Position numbers and translations under genes: made by a program
Assembly (NCBI GenBank): GCA_009760855.2
Contig: WPIO01000308.1
Span: 1-64,000 of the forward strand
Direction of reading: 5' to 3'
DNA: 64,000 nt
Origin: Cristatella mucedo
Taxonomy: Eukaryota; Bryozoa; Phylactolaemata; Cristatellidae
The notes under the pieces: model-generated
Seen by the model: the letters and a program-made list of their open reading frames with translations, nothing else
What the model was told of the DNA's origin: nothing
The model's database searches: none
Part shown: in pieces, positions 19,601 to 30,584 of the stretch
Numbering within the stretch: position 1 is the first letter of the stretch
Layout of the letters: every line of letters begins with the position of its first letter

Positions 19601-20640
19601 TCATTGCTATATAAAAGAAGATCTAAGTGCTTCTCATTTTCCTCATCAACTATAAGAAGTGGACTTAAATCTTTGCTGCAATACTCATAAACATTTATTG
19701 TAATGTCAAACAGTTTTGCTAAAGTAGGTATATCTGAAATACTTAACGCTTGAGAATAACCAGGTCTTACATTAAACAAGTTTGCCAAAGTAGGAATAAG
19801 ATGATTATAATTTTCAAAAAGTATCTTATTAAGGTCTGCAATTGACTCTGGATGATTATCTCTACGATGAAGAAATCTTAATACGCACCACAATGCGTAA
19901 CAGTTATCTGATTCATTCTTTATATTCAAGGTTGACCTCTTTTTCTCTAATCCTTTAGGCATAGGTGAATAACTCCCTCCAAAACGATGTCTAAAATGAG
20001 TAAACTTTGCATATAAAGCATTAATTGCAGCCAGACTCCAACTAGATCCTTTCTCTAGCCATTCTTCAATCCTCTCCTTAAAAGAAGCGAACTGCATTTT
20101 AATAATAGACTCAATATTACTAGACCTATTTATCTTTACATTAGGTTTACCAGAAAATGGCTGATAGCAGAAAGCTCCGTTTTCTGATTCTAGAATTCGA
20201 GATACAATCATTGTCATTTTTAAATCTTTCTTGTTCTTGAGTATGTCCCTTATAACTCTAATAAGCCCATCGGCAGTTCTATCATATATTTAATCAAAGT
20301 CTATTTCACTTCTCTCTAAACCAACATACTCATAGTCCATAAACTTACCGTCAGATGAAGTTTTACCTAAAAACCAACCATTCTCCTCAATTCCCATTAA
20401 TCTTCTTGATTCTCTCTCAAATGACCATTGTATATTATTTACTTCTTTACTTTTGAGAGGAGTTTTTACTTTTTCATTTGGAATTACTTGCAAGCTAGAT
20501 ATTATTTTACCTAAACTAGCCATTGAAAATGGATACTTAGTCAAAAGCCCTGTTCTTTTTCGTACTTCTTCTCTAACACGTCTAGCGTGATCGCTAAAAT
20601 TTTCACCCTCACGTCGCATAACAAAATCATTGTTAGACAT
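16611..20640 (-). pseudogene. Protein-primed-type family B DNA polymerase of Polinton, broken
   Basis: Read from ATG 20640 (MSNNDF...). In order: an N-terminal region with a TAA at 20290-20292 in an otherwise continuous frame; two C-x2-C finger motifs (CKRCICRF); exonuclease motif I AYADFEC (about 19350); an endonuclease-VII-like cluster CYICNLEL...DHCHLTGQYRGASHNEC (about 19030-18950); THNLKGHDSHLL (ExoII-like); KGVFPYEYLDS; a short Tyr/Ile repeat insertion near 18530; palm motif A VDANSLYATAM (about 18080); motif B KLKINAFFGK (about 17590); motif C YTDTDS (17276-17293); and the thumb to 16611. At least four frame changes and a second TAA (about 18008) break it. It replicates the viral genome. 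Confidence 0.9.
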
Positions 20641-20759
20641 ATCTTATACTATATAATTTTTTTCTTTAAATCAAATTTTATCATGTTAGAGTGCGATGGG
20701 ATAAACAATGAAGTAGGCGAAAACACTATGCCGAGCGATAGCGAGTCTAGTGTTGAGTG
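20641..20759. other. Right-end non-coding segment with small palindrome
   Basis: AT-rich leader upstream of the polymerase start, then arms AACACTA (20722-20728) and TAGTGTT (20748-20754) flanking a CGAGCGATAGCGAG core. It lies just inside the larger palindrome and probably belongs to the element's terminus. Confidence 0.4.
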
Positions 20760-20880
20760 AGTAGTTGGGTTTTGAAAGTTATGGAGACTTGGGTCTCAGA
20801 CGAAGACACTCGATCGAGCTGTGCGAGATTGAGGGTCGAGGCTGAGCCCTAGGCTCTATAACGTTCAAAACATAACTACT
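20760..20880. repeat. 121-bp imperfect palindrome, probable terminus of the viral element
   Basis: The two ends read AGTAGTT inwards from both sides; arms of about 40 bases pair with a few mismatches (GTTTTGAAAGTTATGGAG against CTCTATAACGTTCAAAAC) around a loop of about 40 bases. It stands at the switch from viral to host-like composition. Polinton ends commonly begin with AGT, which fits, but the matching left repeat lies outside the window. Confidence 0.55.
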
Positions 20881-20928
20881 GGCCGAGTCCATTAATTGCA
20901 CGTATCCATGTATTGAATACATTGATTA

Positions 20929-21430
20929 TTAGCACTGTGCCTACAATGCCGTTCCGAGCCATCCTGTGTGGCGGGTTCGTTTTGCAGAGCCGTCTAGAGA
21001 GATAGGTGATCTTGAGATCGTTGGATGGGCACATGAGGTCTAATGGCTCGGCTGGCCTGCCCTTGGCATTGCCTCGCCTTCACTTGGTGGGGCGGCCTTG
21101 CTGCTGAGGCCGGCAAGGCTAGATCAGTTGGCAAAGCCTGCCAGCGTTGGTCCTTGGCATGGCTTGCCCTTAACGTTACGTTACCTAGCTTGCCCATGGG
21201 GAAATCCAGAGGGTGAGGGGGGAACCAGCCGACTGGCAAGTGCAGCCGAGCTATGGCCGCGAAGCTTGAGAGATCAGCACAGGGTGCTGGTGCACTGCGA
21301 GCCTCAGCTTCCGACTAAACATTTGCTGAAGCTCACCAAGGTGTATGTGTGCCGTCGCGTGTCTGCCGTTGCATCAAACTTCAAACTAATTCAGATCTTA
21401 TTCTAATACCAGATCTGACCTCAGCTGGGC
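20929..21430. repeat. Dispersed repeat R1, copy 1
   Basis: About 500 bases, starting at TTAGCACTGTGCC, match 26,196-26,705 in the same orientation with many substitutions (shared landmarks: GAGATCG, ACATGAGGTCTAA, TTAACGTTACGTT, CTGGTGCACTGCGAGCCTCAG). Each copy is followed by minus-strand LINE-A 3' sequence, so R1 may be part of a composite or a larger element. No ORF found. Confidence 0.55.
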
Positions 21431-22475
21431 AGCTAGCAGCCGGCACCTTTGTTCACCTGACTGTAACCGCATGAAGCCACATAGACTATGTGAGTATTAT
21501 GAAGCAGAAGAGTTGTCTGCCGCGCACTGACAGCCTAAGCTGCTTTCGGTATGCATTCGGTTCCCAACAGCCTTCATTTCACAAAACAAAGAGCAAGTGA
21601 GGAGCATAGCTGAGTCAGGAGAGCAGTTGAGGTAGTCAGTAGCATTGAAGTACCAGCTCAGGACCACTGGAAAGGATTGCCATAGTCAGCTGCAGGAGAG
21701 TTGTTGTCGTTACATAAGAATCGTGGAGGTGAATTTTGCAATTCGAGGACCAGCAGAGCAAAAGGTTCTGTGCCTAGTAGTCTTCGGGCTGAGGAATGGA
21801 ATAGCTAATTTACTGTCCATACAGGACCTTAATGAACGAGGAGGCTGAAACTGGTGCAGCAGTTCAGCTTGGTATGGATAAGCCAAGCCGTGGCGGGCCT
21901 TGTCGGTCAGCGCTAGAACTTTGCCCTGTATCCGTTGTTCAAACAACAGCCAGTCAAACTCCTTTAGCAAAGGTGACACGTGATGATCTGACTCTGGGAT
22001 TTGCAAACTAGTCTTGCAGCCATCTTCATAGCCAGCTGCAGTAGCATAGGGATTTCTTTTCGGCAGCTAAGCCAAAGGAGAATTACAAACATCTTGCCGA
22101 GACAAAACTAAGGAGCTAGCAAATTCTTTGCAAGCCATCGTGGAAGGCAGTTCATAATCTTAGACGGGGAGCAGGCGTGATGTGCAGCTGTGGAAGCAGT
22201 CTTTTTAGCGACTCTTTTACAATTAAAGCAGATGTCGACGACAGCAAAATTCCAAGCATGAGTTGATGGTCGCACAACAGCATCACTTATTAGAAAACAA
22301 AGCCTTCTAGTCCAGCTCCATTATCAGGGTGTCTTATGAGCAGCCGTAAAATTGTATCGTTTTTTAAGGAAGTTTGTCGACATACCGAATCAAATGTCGA
22401 CAAGACAAGCATTTAGTTAATCAGTCCTTGCAGCAGATTTACGGTAGACGGTCTGAACTTTGACACCAATGTGAG
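21431..22475 (-). mobile_element. LINE-A relic
   Basis: Minus-strand match to the 28.62-29.62 kb part of the best LINE-A copy (3' end and end of the reverse transcriptase ORF), e.g. GACACGTG and GCATTTAGTT landmarks. Heavily mutated and not translatable. Confidence 0.65.
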
Positions 22476-23019
22476 TGCCATTTTCCGGTAGCTTAGCAGT
22501 TCGGCTAGGTGGTAAGCATGATCATCCATTGGCTGAAGAGGGCTGAGAATTGTCGTGGAAGAGCCTCTGCTAATTGACATGATTTCCCACTGTGAAGATG
22601 ATTGGTAAGTACCCTACATATTAGAGCAGTGCAAATAGCTACTATTAACTTGCCATTGTGTCCTATAGCTCTAGTGCAATATGTTGCGATTTGCAAGCTA
22701 TATAATGCAGCTGGTCTTCTCAACCGATGCAACCATTTCAAGACCACGTCTTGAACCGTATGACTTTTTGAAAATCTTGTTGTACAACCTGCAAGCAAGC
22801 AATGCGAGTAATTGTGCAGTGTGAAATGCAAGGACCGGTAGCTCAACAACAAAGCCATAATAACAGTTAATTCCCAGGGGAGTCATTCACTGCTGCAAAA
22901 CGAGTGACTTGACTAGAGCCGTGCTGCATTGTGCTAAGCTGAAGTGCCTACCGACAGAGGTGAGACGCACGTGAGACAGACGGTGAGCTGCGATTGCCCA
23001 CTAGGATCGCGATTGCCTT
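22476..23019. other. No gene seen
   Basis: Unique-looking sequence with only short, unsupported open frames. I find no repeat partner within the window. Confidence 0.4.
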
Positions 23020-23172
23020 TCATGACCTCGGCCCGAGATCGTGGGCTTGAATCTTTCCGTGGGAATGGTTTACTGCCCCTGCAAGCAGTAGTGATAGCAG
23101 TAAAGGCTCCTCTGTCTCTATACGAAAGAGGCTGTTGAATCAGCTAGCATTTATTATGTATTTATTTATTAA
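23020..23172 (+). mobile_element. SINE-A, 5'-truncated
   Basis: Matches the tRNA-derived SINE-A from the anticodon-arm side (GACCTCGGCCCGAGATCGTGG), with a changed box B (GGCTTGAATC), the GCAAGCAGTAGTGATAG body and a TATTTATTTATT-rich 3' end. Confidence 0.65.
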
Positions 23173-24880
23173 ATTGTAGCAGCCTCTGCCATTTTGGACT
23201 ACCACTAGGGGTTTCCCTAGGTCACTAGGGCAGGGATAAGAGAGTTCCAGCCTCTGACTGGCATGCCCTTTTAACAAATATGGCACCCTGTATGTGTGTT
23301 GTGTGTATGTGTATGTGTGTGTGCACGCGTGTTTGTGTGACCACCAACGCCTTCAACTTCCCACAAAGATCCTCTGGCTATTTTAAAATCATCTGACAAA
23401 TCTTCAGGGCTCCCCACTACACTCACAGAGCCCTCTCTGCCCTTCACCACTTGATCGATCTCGGCCAAGCCTCCCTACCTCACTCGTACAGGCAGCCGGC
23501 ACCAACCAGGTCCTAGCTCCCCACTCCAATGTCTAGGTCAACCCCGGCAGATTCCCAAACCCCCACGCCCAATCACCCGCGCCCCCCCCCCCCGATAGGA
23601 TTGAGCGAAATGGCATGTCCTTGTTCATCGAACCAGCTTCTGCCGAACTCGGCCAAAGCACAGCTAGCCGTGGGAATGCAAGCTGCCACTCGTGTGCCAC
23701 CCACGAGGGCATAACCCCTGCTTCCTTAACCAGCGAGGTAGGGTGTCTCACTCTTCACGTCCTGGGTTCAGTCCTGCAGTGGTCAATGCTTTTTCACTGC
23801 AGTCGCTGGTGAGAGCCCCTCAGAAGCTCTTCTGCGGCTGTGTAAACACGGTTGTTAAGTTTTCTGAAGATTTAACTAAACTATATCGCCTGGTATCTCC
23901 AGCTAACCTCTCTCCCCTTTAGCCACTGCTTGTAAGCTCTCATTCATTGCCGTCTGACCTCCTCCTGTCTATTTACGACATTCACCTGCTTAGCTGTCCC
24001 ACTCCGTCATCGGTTGACGAATAGCTGTCACTTCCGAAGTTGGTGATCGAATAGTCAGTTACCTGTTGTACTGCCAAACTTAGTCCAGCCATATTGACAG
24101 CTCACATGCCGACGGCTGGACGATGGGAGGTCTCTCGTGATAAAGGAGGAGACAAACACATAGATGCTGTATAGAATAACTTGCTGGAATAGATAGACTA
24201 TACAGCCAATATTGAAATTGTTCCTGGATTGTAATGGCTAAGTAACGGTTCCTCTGTGACATGTGGTTAAGCGATATGAAAGCCGAATATTCAGCCAGTC
24301 ATTATCCAGCCGAGCAGCAGTTGAGCTAGCAAAATCGAGGCTAATGGCCGTCGACAGACAAGCTGGTCGCCTACGCCTGCGTGCCTGGTGTAGAACTCCT
24401 GGCGCCCTTGGTTGCTGTCGAATACACTGCTTGAAGCTATTCACAGGAGCACGTTATCTTTGGCACTTTATTGGGTGCACTGTAATGCTGCAATCTTCCC
24501 CTTGAGTTGGAATACCGCCGTGTATTCGTTCGGCAACCACAACTGGATAACCACAGCGACATGGCAAGGCCTAGGAATTAGCTGTAGTTTTGTGCCTCGA
24601 GCCGGTTCAGCACTTTATGAGAGCTGTGCTTACTACATAGTTATGTTTGGTCTTTAAAGCAGCAAACCTCAGGCCTTAACAGCCGGCAGAAATTCAGTTC
24701 CTGACTGCATTCCTTCAACGGCCAATTGTGAGAACAGGAAGGAGACAAGGAAGAGGGTTGACAGCTAAGAATGATCGGTTAAAGGAGTCAGTGTGCTTAA
24801 GATTTCTGTTATTTTATTCTTCTTTAAACTCTGACCCAAAATGTGTGCTATCATATTCGGCATTCTAACGGATCTTTGGA
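23173..24880. other. No gene seen; short TG/CA tract
   Basis: A TGTGTATGTG-type microsatellite lies at 23,289-23,339 and a C/G homopolymer at about 23,583. Open frames here are short, overlap on both strands and show no recognisable domain. Confidence 0.4.
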
Positions 24881-25130
24881 ATAAAAATCCTTTATGGCTT
24901 TAGCTATTTCTGCTGATAATTTGCTTTCCAGGGATCTTAAGTCTTTATATCTACTAGCTGAGTCAATCACACTAAATGTGCATTTATATCCACCGTCAGT
25001 TGGCATATTTAGTATGTCAGTCAGATGACTTTCATGAGGTGCTATTATTTTAATAAGACTTTGTATGGTCTAGGCTTGATTACGTGGCCTATATCAAAAT
25101 CTGGATGGCACGTGCCTTCATTTTTCCCTT
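24881..25130 (-). pseudogene. Second Polinton integrase relic
   Basis: On the minus strand this stretch encodes an integrase core start like that at 1.0-1.2 kb: HESHLTDILNMP, then FSVIDSASRYKDLRSLESKL, matching order and spacing of HESHxxDILxMP and VIDxASRYKDxRxL in the larger copy. It ends at a stop after about 70 codons and lacks the rest of the core. Nucleotide divergence is considerable, so it is an independent relic rather than a recent copy. Confidence 0.75.
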
Positions 25131-25211
25131 ATAATGCTTGTAGATGGAAGATCAAAACACAGTTATGGGAGGACTCGATATGACCTTGACATTGCCATTG
25201 AGCAAAAATGC

Positions 25212-25379
25212 CAGCTGATTTAACAGCCTCTTTTGTATAGTGACAGTGGAGCCTTTACGTCTATCGCCACTGCTTGCAGCTTCGATATAGGATTGCCCCC
25301 GGCAGGATTCGAACCCACGACCTCGGGACCGAGGTCGTGAAAAGCAACCGCCTTACCTAGTGTGCCATAACGGCTCACC
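25212..25379 (-). mobile_element. SINE-A
   Basis: Minus-strand SINE-A with near-complete tRNA-like head: box A-like TGGCACACTAGGTAAGGCGG, box B GGGTTCGAATCC and the GCAAGCAGTGGCGATAG body. Flanked by ATTTAACAGCC at the 3' end. Confidence 0.75.
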
Positions 25380-26195
25380 AAGAGTTGCTTGAGCCTGAGC
25401 GAAAGTTAGATGAGGTGAAGGTCATCCGAGCCTCCTTAAGCAAGGTGCTGGCTTTCCATCTACTCCACTTCATCTGGCGACCGGCAACTGGCGACCGACC
25501 GACGTCCATTGGCTTGTCGCTCGGCTAGCTTGACATCGTGGCAGCTTCATCCTCCCGTTGGCCTTGTCGGTGAGAGCCAGCCACTCACTGCAAGCGGCCA
25601 TTGCAAGCCCGTTGCCATCATCGGCCTTGTTCTCCTCGCTGTATTGTTCGTCAGGCTCAGAGCCAGGGCATCTCATCGACACGCCCTTCTCGGAACCGGA
25701 TGAGGCATACAAGCTGTCGAGTTCTTACCCGTCGTCGCAAAGGATCCTCCCAAGAGTGAACGTAAGGCAGACATCGCGCCAGGCGGCATAGTGCCGATGC
25801 TGCAGAGTGGTCTCCTCTTTATAATGGCCGATTAGTGTTGGCATATTGCACAGTTATTGAGCTGCAGTGCCCCATATGGGCGTGACATAATGCCACGCCC
25901 ACACTCCCATGGTCGTCGGAGGGCTTGGCCGATAGGTGGCCGGCCAACGAGTCGTGCCTTTCACCGCTTGGCTCAGATCGACGCTGCAAGTCGCTCGTGT
26001 GCCACTGCAGCTGCAGCTGCCGGATGCAGTTCATCAACGAGGTTGTGGCTGTGGAACACTGACTCGGTGGCCGGCATCTAGGCTGGTTCTCTAAGCTGGA
26101 GGCAAGCTTTTACTAGGCTGCGGCAGCAGCTGGAAAACCTTGATGTGCCGGGTGCGTGTGAATTGTACTTGGCTATTCATTAAATAAATTTATTA
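25380..26195. other. No gene seen
   Basis: GC-richer stretch with several overlapping short open frames on both strands; none shows a domain. Partial low-level similarity to R1 wording (GGCCTTGTCGGTGAGAGCC) is noted. Confidence 0.35.
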
Positions 26196-26705
26196 CTAGC
26201 ACTGTGCCTGGAATGCCTTGTCATGCTTTGGTGTGGAACATGCCTGTTTTTCTGATCCATCCCGTGAGATTAGTGATCTTGAGATCGCTGTATGGGAACA
26301 TAAGGTCTAACGGCTTGGCCGGCTGCAGGTTGACCTACCATTGGCCTTGCCTAGCCTTTGGTTGGCAGGGCGGCCGGCTCTGCCAGCCCGGCCAGCCCGA
26401 TTCTGTTGGCAAAGACTGCCACGGATAGGCGCTAGCCTGGCTCACCCTTGACGTTACGTTGCCTGCCCATAGTGGAAAGCCAGAGGGTGGGGGACGAGCC
26501 GACTGTTAAGTGCAGCCTAGCTATGGCCGCGAAGCTGGAGAGAGCAGCTACCGGTGCTGGTGCACTGCGAGCCTCAGTGGCCGAACAGGAAGCCCACCAA
26601 GATGTGCGTTTGCAGTAGCCTGTGTGCTGTTGCATCAAACCTTCATGCTCTACACCCTAATACCGGATCTGATCCTTGCTCGGCAGCTAGAGGCCGGCCC
26701 TTTTG
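26196..26705. repeat. Dispersed repeat R1, copy 2
   Basis: Direct repeat of 20,929-21,430, about 5.3 kb away and in the same orientation. See that entry for shared landmarks. Confidence 0.55.
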
Positions 26706-26845
26706 TACAGCTGCCTGTAACTCCACAGCCGCAAAGACTTTGTGAGTGTTATGCAGGAGAGGTTTCCATAGCCCACTCGCGGCCTAACTGGCTTTCGGTA
26801 CGCATGCAGTTGCCCACAGACTTTACAAATAAATAAATACTAGTT

Positions 26846-27008
26846 GGTTGAACAGCCTCTTTTGTATAGCGACAGAAGAGCCTTTACGGCTATCACTACT
26901 GCTTGCAGCAGTGCTAAAGAATTACCCACCGAATGGTTCGAACTCATGACCATGGAACCGAGGTCATGAAAAGCAGCAGCCTTACTTAGTGTGCCCTCAC
27001 GGTTTACC
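26846..27008 (-). mobile_element. SINE-A
   Basis: Minus-strand copy nested in LINE-A; head GTAAACCGTGAGGGCACACTAAGTAAGG reading inwards from 27,008, altered box B, 3' end near GGCTGTTCAACC. Confidence 0.7.
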
Positions 27009-27076
27009 GTTTAACACGACAAAGAGCAAGTGGGAAGCATAGATGAGTCAGGAGAGCCGTCGAGGTGGTCAGTAAC

Positions 27077-27362
27077 ATGAATTTTAAAAAGAACCTAAAA
27101 ACACACCTATTTAAGACAGCATTTAGTGGGTCCCTGTACTTTGTATTTCATGTTCTTATGCGTTCTGACACTGTGCATGCTGCCACTAACCACATTTGAT
27201 TGCTGACCCTGTGCATGTCACCACTAACCATGCTGTTCATGTTGTTTATCAAGCATGATATTACTTGCGATTCAATCGTGTTTCCCATTGCAGCAAATGT
27301 AAAGCACCTAGGAAGAGATTGAGTTCTCTCAGGGTGCTTTATCAAGTGCATTATTATTATTA
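27077..27362 (+). mobile_element. LINE-B 3' end
   Basis: Matches 51,374-51,670: end of the ORF, the CACATTTG...GCATGTCACC region, hairpin TAAAGCACC...GGGTGCTTTA and TTATTATTATT tail. The hairpin stem differs from other copies on both sides in a pairing-preserving way. Confidence 0.8.
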
Positions 27363-27600
27363 TTATGTTGCTGCTCAGGACGACTGAGAAGGATGTACAC
27401 TAGTTGGCAGCAGAAGAGTAGCTGTCGTTACATAAGGCATCTTGGAGGTGAATTCCACAGTCCAGGCCATGCAGAGCAAAAGCTTCAGTCCCCAGTGGTC
27501 TCTGGGCTGAGGAATGGAACAACTAATTTTCGTCCATACAGGACCTGAAGGCACGACTAGGCTGAAACTGGTGCTGCAGTTCAGCTTCAGGGGGAGAGTG

Positions 27601-28037
27601 AGAACTTCACTTTGTAAGCCAGGGAGTAAGCCGAGGCTGGAAGCCTCATAACGGCATAAGTAGCCTGTTTACGGTTAGGTTATTATTACCTACTGTTAGG
27701 TGGTGGTGAGGCCCTTTGGGATCCAAAGCTCTCGGAGGCCGGAAGTGACTGGTTAAGGGGCTTCACATGCCATCAGCTTGCTCAGAAAACGTGTGGTCCC
27801 TGTTCTTGGACCGTGGTTCGAGGGTAGCACCTGAGATCCTTACCAGATAGGGCACTACTGACTAATGTACGCTTGCTTTGATCAATTCGAGCCCTCGGGC
27901 ACGTCGAATTCTCTCACGCACTTGCTGCATAAATTGCTGATTTCCCCACATGGATGACAGGTAACTTTCTAAAAAATTACCGACGTTATTTCAACAATAT
28001 TAGGGTCCTCGTGACATATCCTTCGTAGTGTTTGTTG
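27601..28037. other. No gene seen
   Basis: Unique-looking sequence; no open frame of note and no repeat partner recognised. Confidence 0.35.
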
Positions 28038-28232
28038 GTGAGCCGTGATGGCACGCACACACTATGTAAGGCAGTTGCTTTCACACCTTCGGTCCCGAGG
28101 TCGTGGGTTCGATTTCAGCTCTGGGCGATCTTTTAAGGCGACTGCAAGCAGTGGTAATAGCCGTAAAGGCTCTTCTATCGCAATAAAAAAAGGCTGTTTA
28201 ATCGGCTAGGATTTATTTTTATTTTATTTGTG
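28038..28232 (+). mobile_element. SINE-A, full length
   Basis: Begins GTGAGCCGTGATGGCACGCAC, contains the hairpin CGGTCCCGAGG, box B GTGGGTTCGATTTC, the body GCAAGCAGTGGTAATAGCC and an ATTTATTTTTATTTTATTT tail. The most complete plus-strand head. Confidence 0.75.
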
Positions 28233-28612
28233 AGTCCTGACACTGTGCCTGCTGCTACTGAACCTATGTATGTGCTGATCCTGTGCATGTCCAACTAGCA
28301 ATGCTATGCTTGATGACATTGCGAATATTAATAATAATCATTTGTCTATACTTTCGTTACCAACTGCATCTATATAGGACAGCATTCAGCAGTCCGTGTG
28401 ATTCGTCATTGGCCTGCTTATGCCTGCTGAGACTCTGAATGTTGCCACTCACCATTTCTGCATGCTGACTCTGCCCATGTCACCTCCAAGCTTGTTACGT
28501 TATGCTTGCAGTTCATTGATCAAACAAACGAATAATTATTCGATCTTGCTTCCTTTACAGCAAATGTAATGTGCCCGGAAAAAAATGGAATTCTCTATAA
28601 TGTAATGTATCT
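28233..28612 (+). mobile_element. LINE-B 3' end, degenerate, two pieces
   Basis: Two blocks with CTGCTACTGAACC/TGTGCATGTCC and CAGCATTCAGCAGTCC/GCAAATGTAATGTGCC landmarks match the LINE-B 3' region; the hairpin has decayed. Confidence 0.5.
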
Positions 28613-30056
28613 CCGTCTGTAACTCCACAATGTCATAAAGACTATGTGGGTGTTATGCAGGAGAGTTTTGTATAGCGCACTCACAGCCTAAGCGGCTTTC
28701 GGTATGCATTCGGTAGCCAACAGACTTCGTCTCACGAAACAAAGAGAAAGTGGGAAGCATAGCAGAGTCAGGAGAGCAGTTGAGGTAGTTTGTAGCATGG
28801 AAGTTGGAGCTCAGGACCGCTGAAAAGGATGTGCCGTAGTCGGCAGTAGCAGAGTAGTTGTCGTTGCTTAAGAATTGTGGAAGCGAGTTCCACAGTCTAG
28901 GACCTGCAGAGCTAAAGCTTCTGTCGCCAACTGTCTTTAGGCGGAGGAAAGCGACAGCTAATTTATTGTCCACACGGGACCTGAGGGCGCGAACAGGCTA
29001 AAACTGATGCAGCAGTTCAGCTAGGTACGAAGGAGCCAAGCCGTGGCGGGCCTTGTGGGTCAGTGTAAGAACTTTGTTCTGTATCCTTTGCTCAACCGGC
29101 AACCATCCTAGCTCTTTCAGCAAAGGTGACACGTGCTCAAACCGCTGGGACTTGAAGACCAGCCTTGCAGCCATATTCATAGTCTACTGTAGTGGCATTA
29201 TAGCTTTCTTTGGCGGCCCAGCCAAAAGGAAATTACAATAATCAAACCGAGACGGAACTAAAGAGCTAGTTAAATTTCTTGCAAGCCACTGTGGGAGACA
29301 GCTCCTAATCTTGGATAGGGATTGGATGTGATGGCTAGCTGTAGAGGCAGTCTTCTGAATGAAGCTTTTGAAATTGAGGCAGTTGTCGAACACGACACCT
29401 AAATTACAAGCACGTGGTGAAGGTCGCACAATAGCATCACCTATTAGAACAGCAAGCCTTTTGATCCAGCCACACGCTTAGGGTGTCCTATGAGAAGCAG
29501 TTCGGTTTTATCGTCATTTAATATCAGGAATTTGTCCGACATCCAGGATCGAATATCGATAAGGCAAGCATTTAGTTTCTCAGTTGCTGCAGCAGATTGC
29601 GACGGTCTAAATGACAAATACAACTGAGTATCGTCAGCATAGAAGTGATATCCTATTCCATGGGCCTTGATCACTTTTCCCAGATGCAGTGTATAAATGG
29701 AAAACAGCAAGAGACCGAGTACAGACCCTCGAGGGACTCCACAGGTGACCCTTCACGTGTCTGAGACCTGACCCCCACACGACACGGATTGAACACGATC
29801 AGACAAGTATGAGTTAAACCACGCCAGTGCTTCGTCTGCCAGACCGATCGTTGTTCTCAATCGTTCAAGCAGAACTTCGTGATCAAGGTGTGGAAGGCAG
29901 CAGACAGATCTAGCAGAGCTAGGGCAGTTACATTCCCGTCGTCGTTGCCACGTAGAATGTCATTGTTAACACGGAGGAGAGAAGTTTCAGTAGAGTGCTG
30001 CCTCTTGAAACCTGATTGAAATGTTTCTGACATTCCATTATTTTCAATGTGTTTAA

Positions 30057-30584
30057 CTAGCTGCTTAGCAACAATTTTTCAAGAATCTTTGATAAGAACG
30101 GAAGAAGGGAAACTGGACGATAGTTTGCTAGGACCTCTGTGTCTAATCCAGGCTTTTTAAATATAGGTCTAACGATTGACGATTTGAAGAACTTGGGGAC
30201 GACCCCTTTTCCCAAAGAAGCATTAAAAATCTTGGTTATGGCAGGGCTAAGTTGGTCTGCCATTGAAGACCACAGAGATGAAGGTATAGGGTCTTCAGGA
30301 AACGAGCTCTTTTTGCTAGACCTTGTTAAGGCAGCCACATCACAGGTACAAACATCGGAGAACCTATTAAGAAAGGTCACAGGTTGAGGAACGGCGATTG
30401 CTTTGCTCAGAGGGGGCTTAATGGAGGCACGATTGTGCACAATTTTTTCAGTAAAGAAGGCTGAAAACGTTTCGGCTGAGCCCTTAATATCTGGGGAGTC
30501 AGACCTCACAGCATTGGTCAGTAAATGGTTTACTGTCTTATAAATCTGTTTAGTGTCCGACTGGCATGAATTCAGCTTTCTCAT
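30057..30584 (-). pseudogene. N-terminal reverse transcriptase part of LINE-A ORF
   Basis: 175 codons with an FPEDPIPSSLW stretch, KPGLDTEVLANYRPVSLLP (RT motif 1-2 of CR1/L2 elements) and a stop after LEKLLLSS. Palm motifs continue in other frames to the left. Confidence 0.8.

Larger units (their letters stand above)
1..20880. mobile_element. Integrated Polinton/Maverick (adintovirus-like) element, decayed, left end outside window
   Basis: This AT-rich block holds the hallmark Polinton set: retroviral-type integrase, family B DNA polymerase with an endonuclease-VII-like zinc cluster, packaging ATPase with Walker A, adenain-like cysteine protease, capsid-like proteins, a PLA2-domain protein and several fibres. 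Integrase lies near the left edge and polymerase near the right, as expected at opposite ends of such elements. Base composition and gene density change sharply after about 20.7 kb. No left terminal repeat is visible, so the element starts before base 1. Most genes carry frameshifts or stops. A virophage or polinton-like virus is less likely because of the retroviral-type integrase together with this capsid family. Confidence 0.9.
26706..27600 (-). mobile_element. LINE-A relic with nested SINE-A and LINE-B
   Basis: LINE-A 3' sequence (GTAACTCCACAGCCGCAAAG...) starts at 26,706, breaks at 26,840, resumes at 27,010-27,075 (ACAAAGAGCAAGTGGGAAGC) and again at 27,365-27,600. A SINE-A fills the first gap and a LINE-B tail the second, giving the order LINE-A, then SINE-A and LINE-B. 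Confidence 0.6.

Noticed and set aside
1-20880. Virophage or bacterial prophage identity
   Set aside because: DDE integrase, Polinton-type family B polymerase with an endonuclease-VII-like cluster, PLA2 and insertion of animal LINEs point to an animal Polinton/adintovirus-like element; gene order lacks bacterial operon signals.
25300-25380. Functional tRNA genes at the tRNA-like heads
   Set aside because: Box A and B are present, but the heads are followed by shared SINE bodies, occur many times and have mutated stems; they are SINE-A/SINE-B parts.
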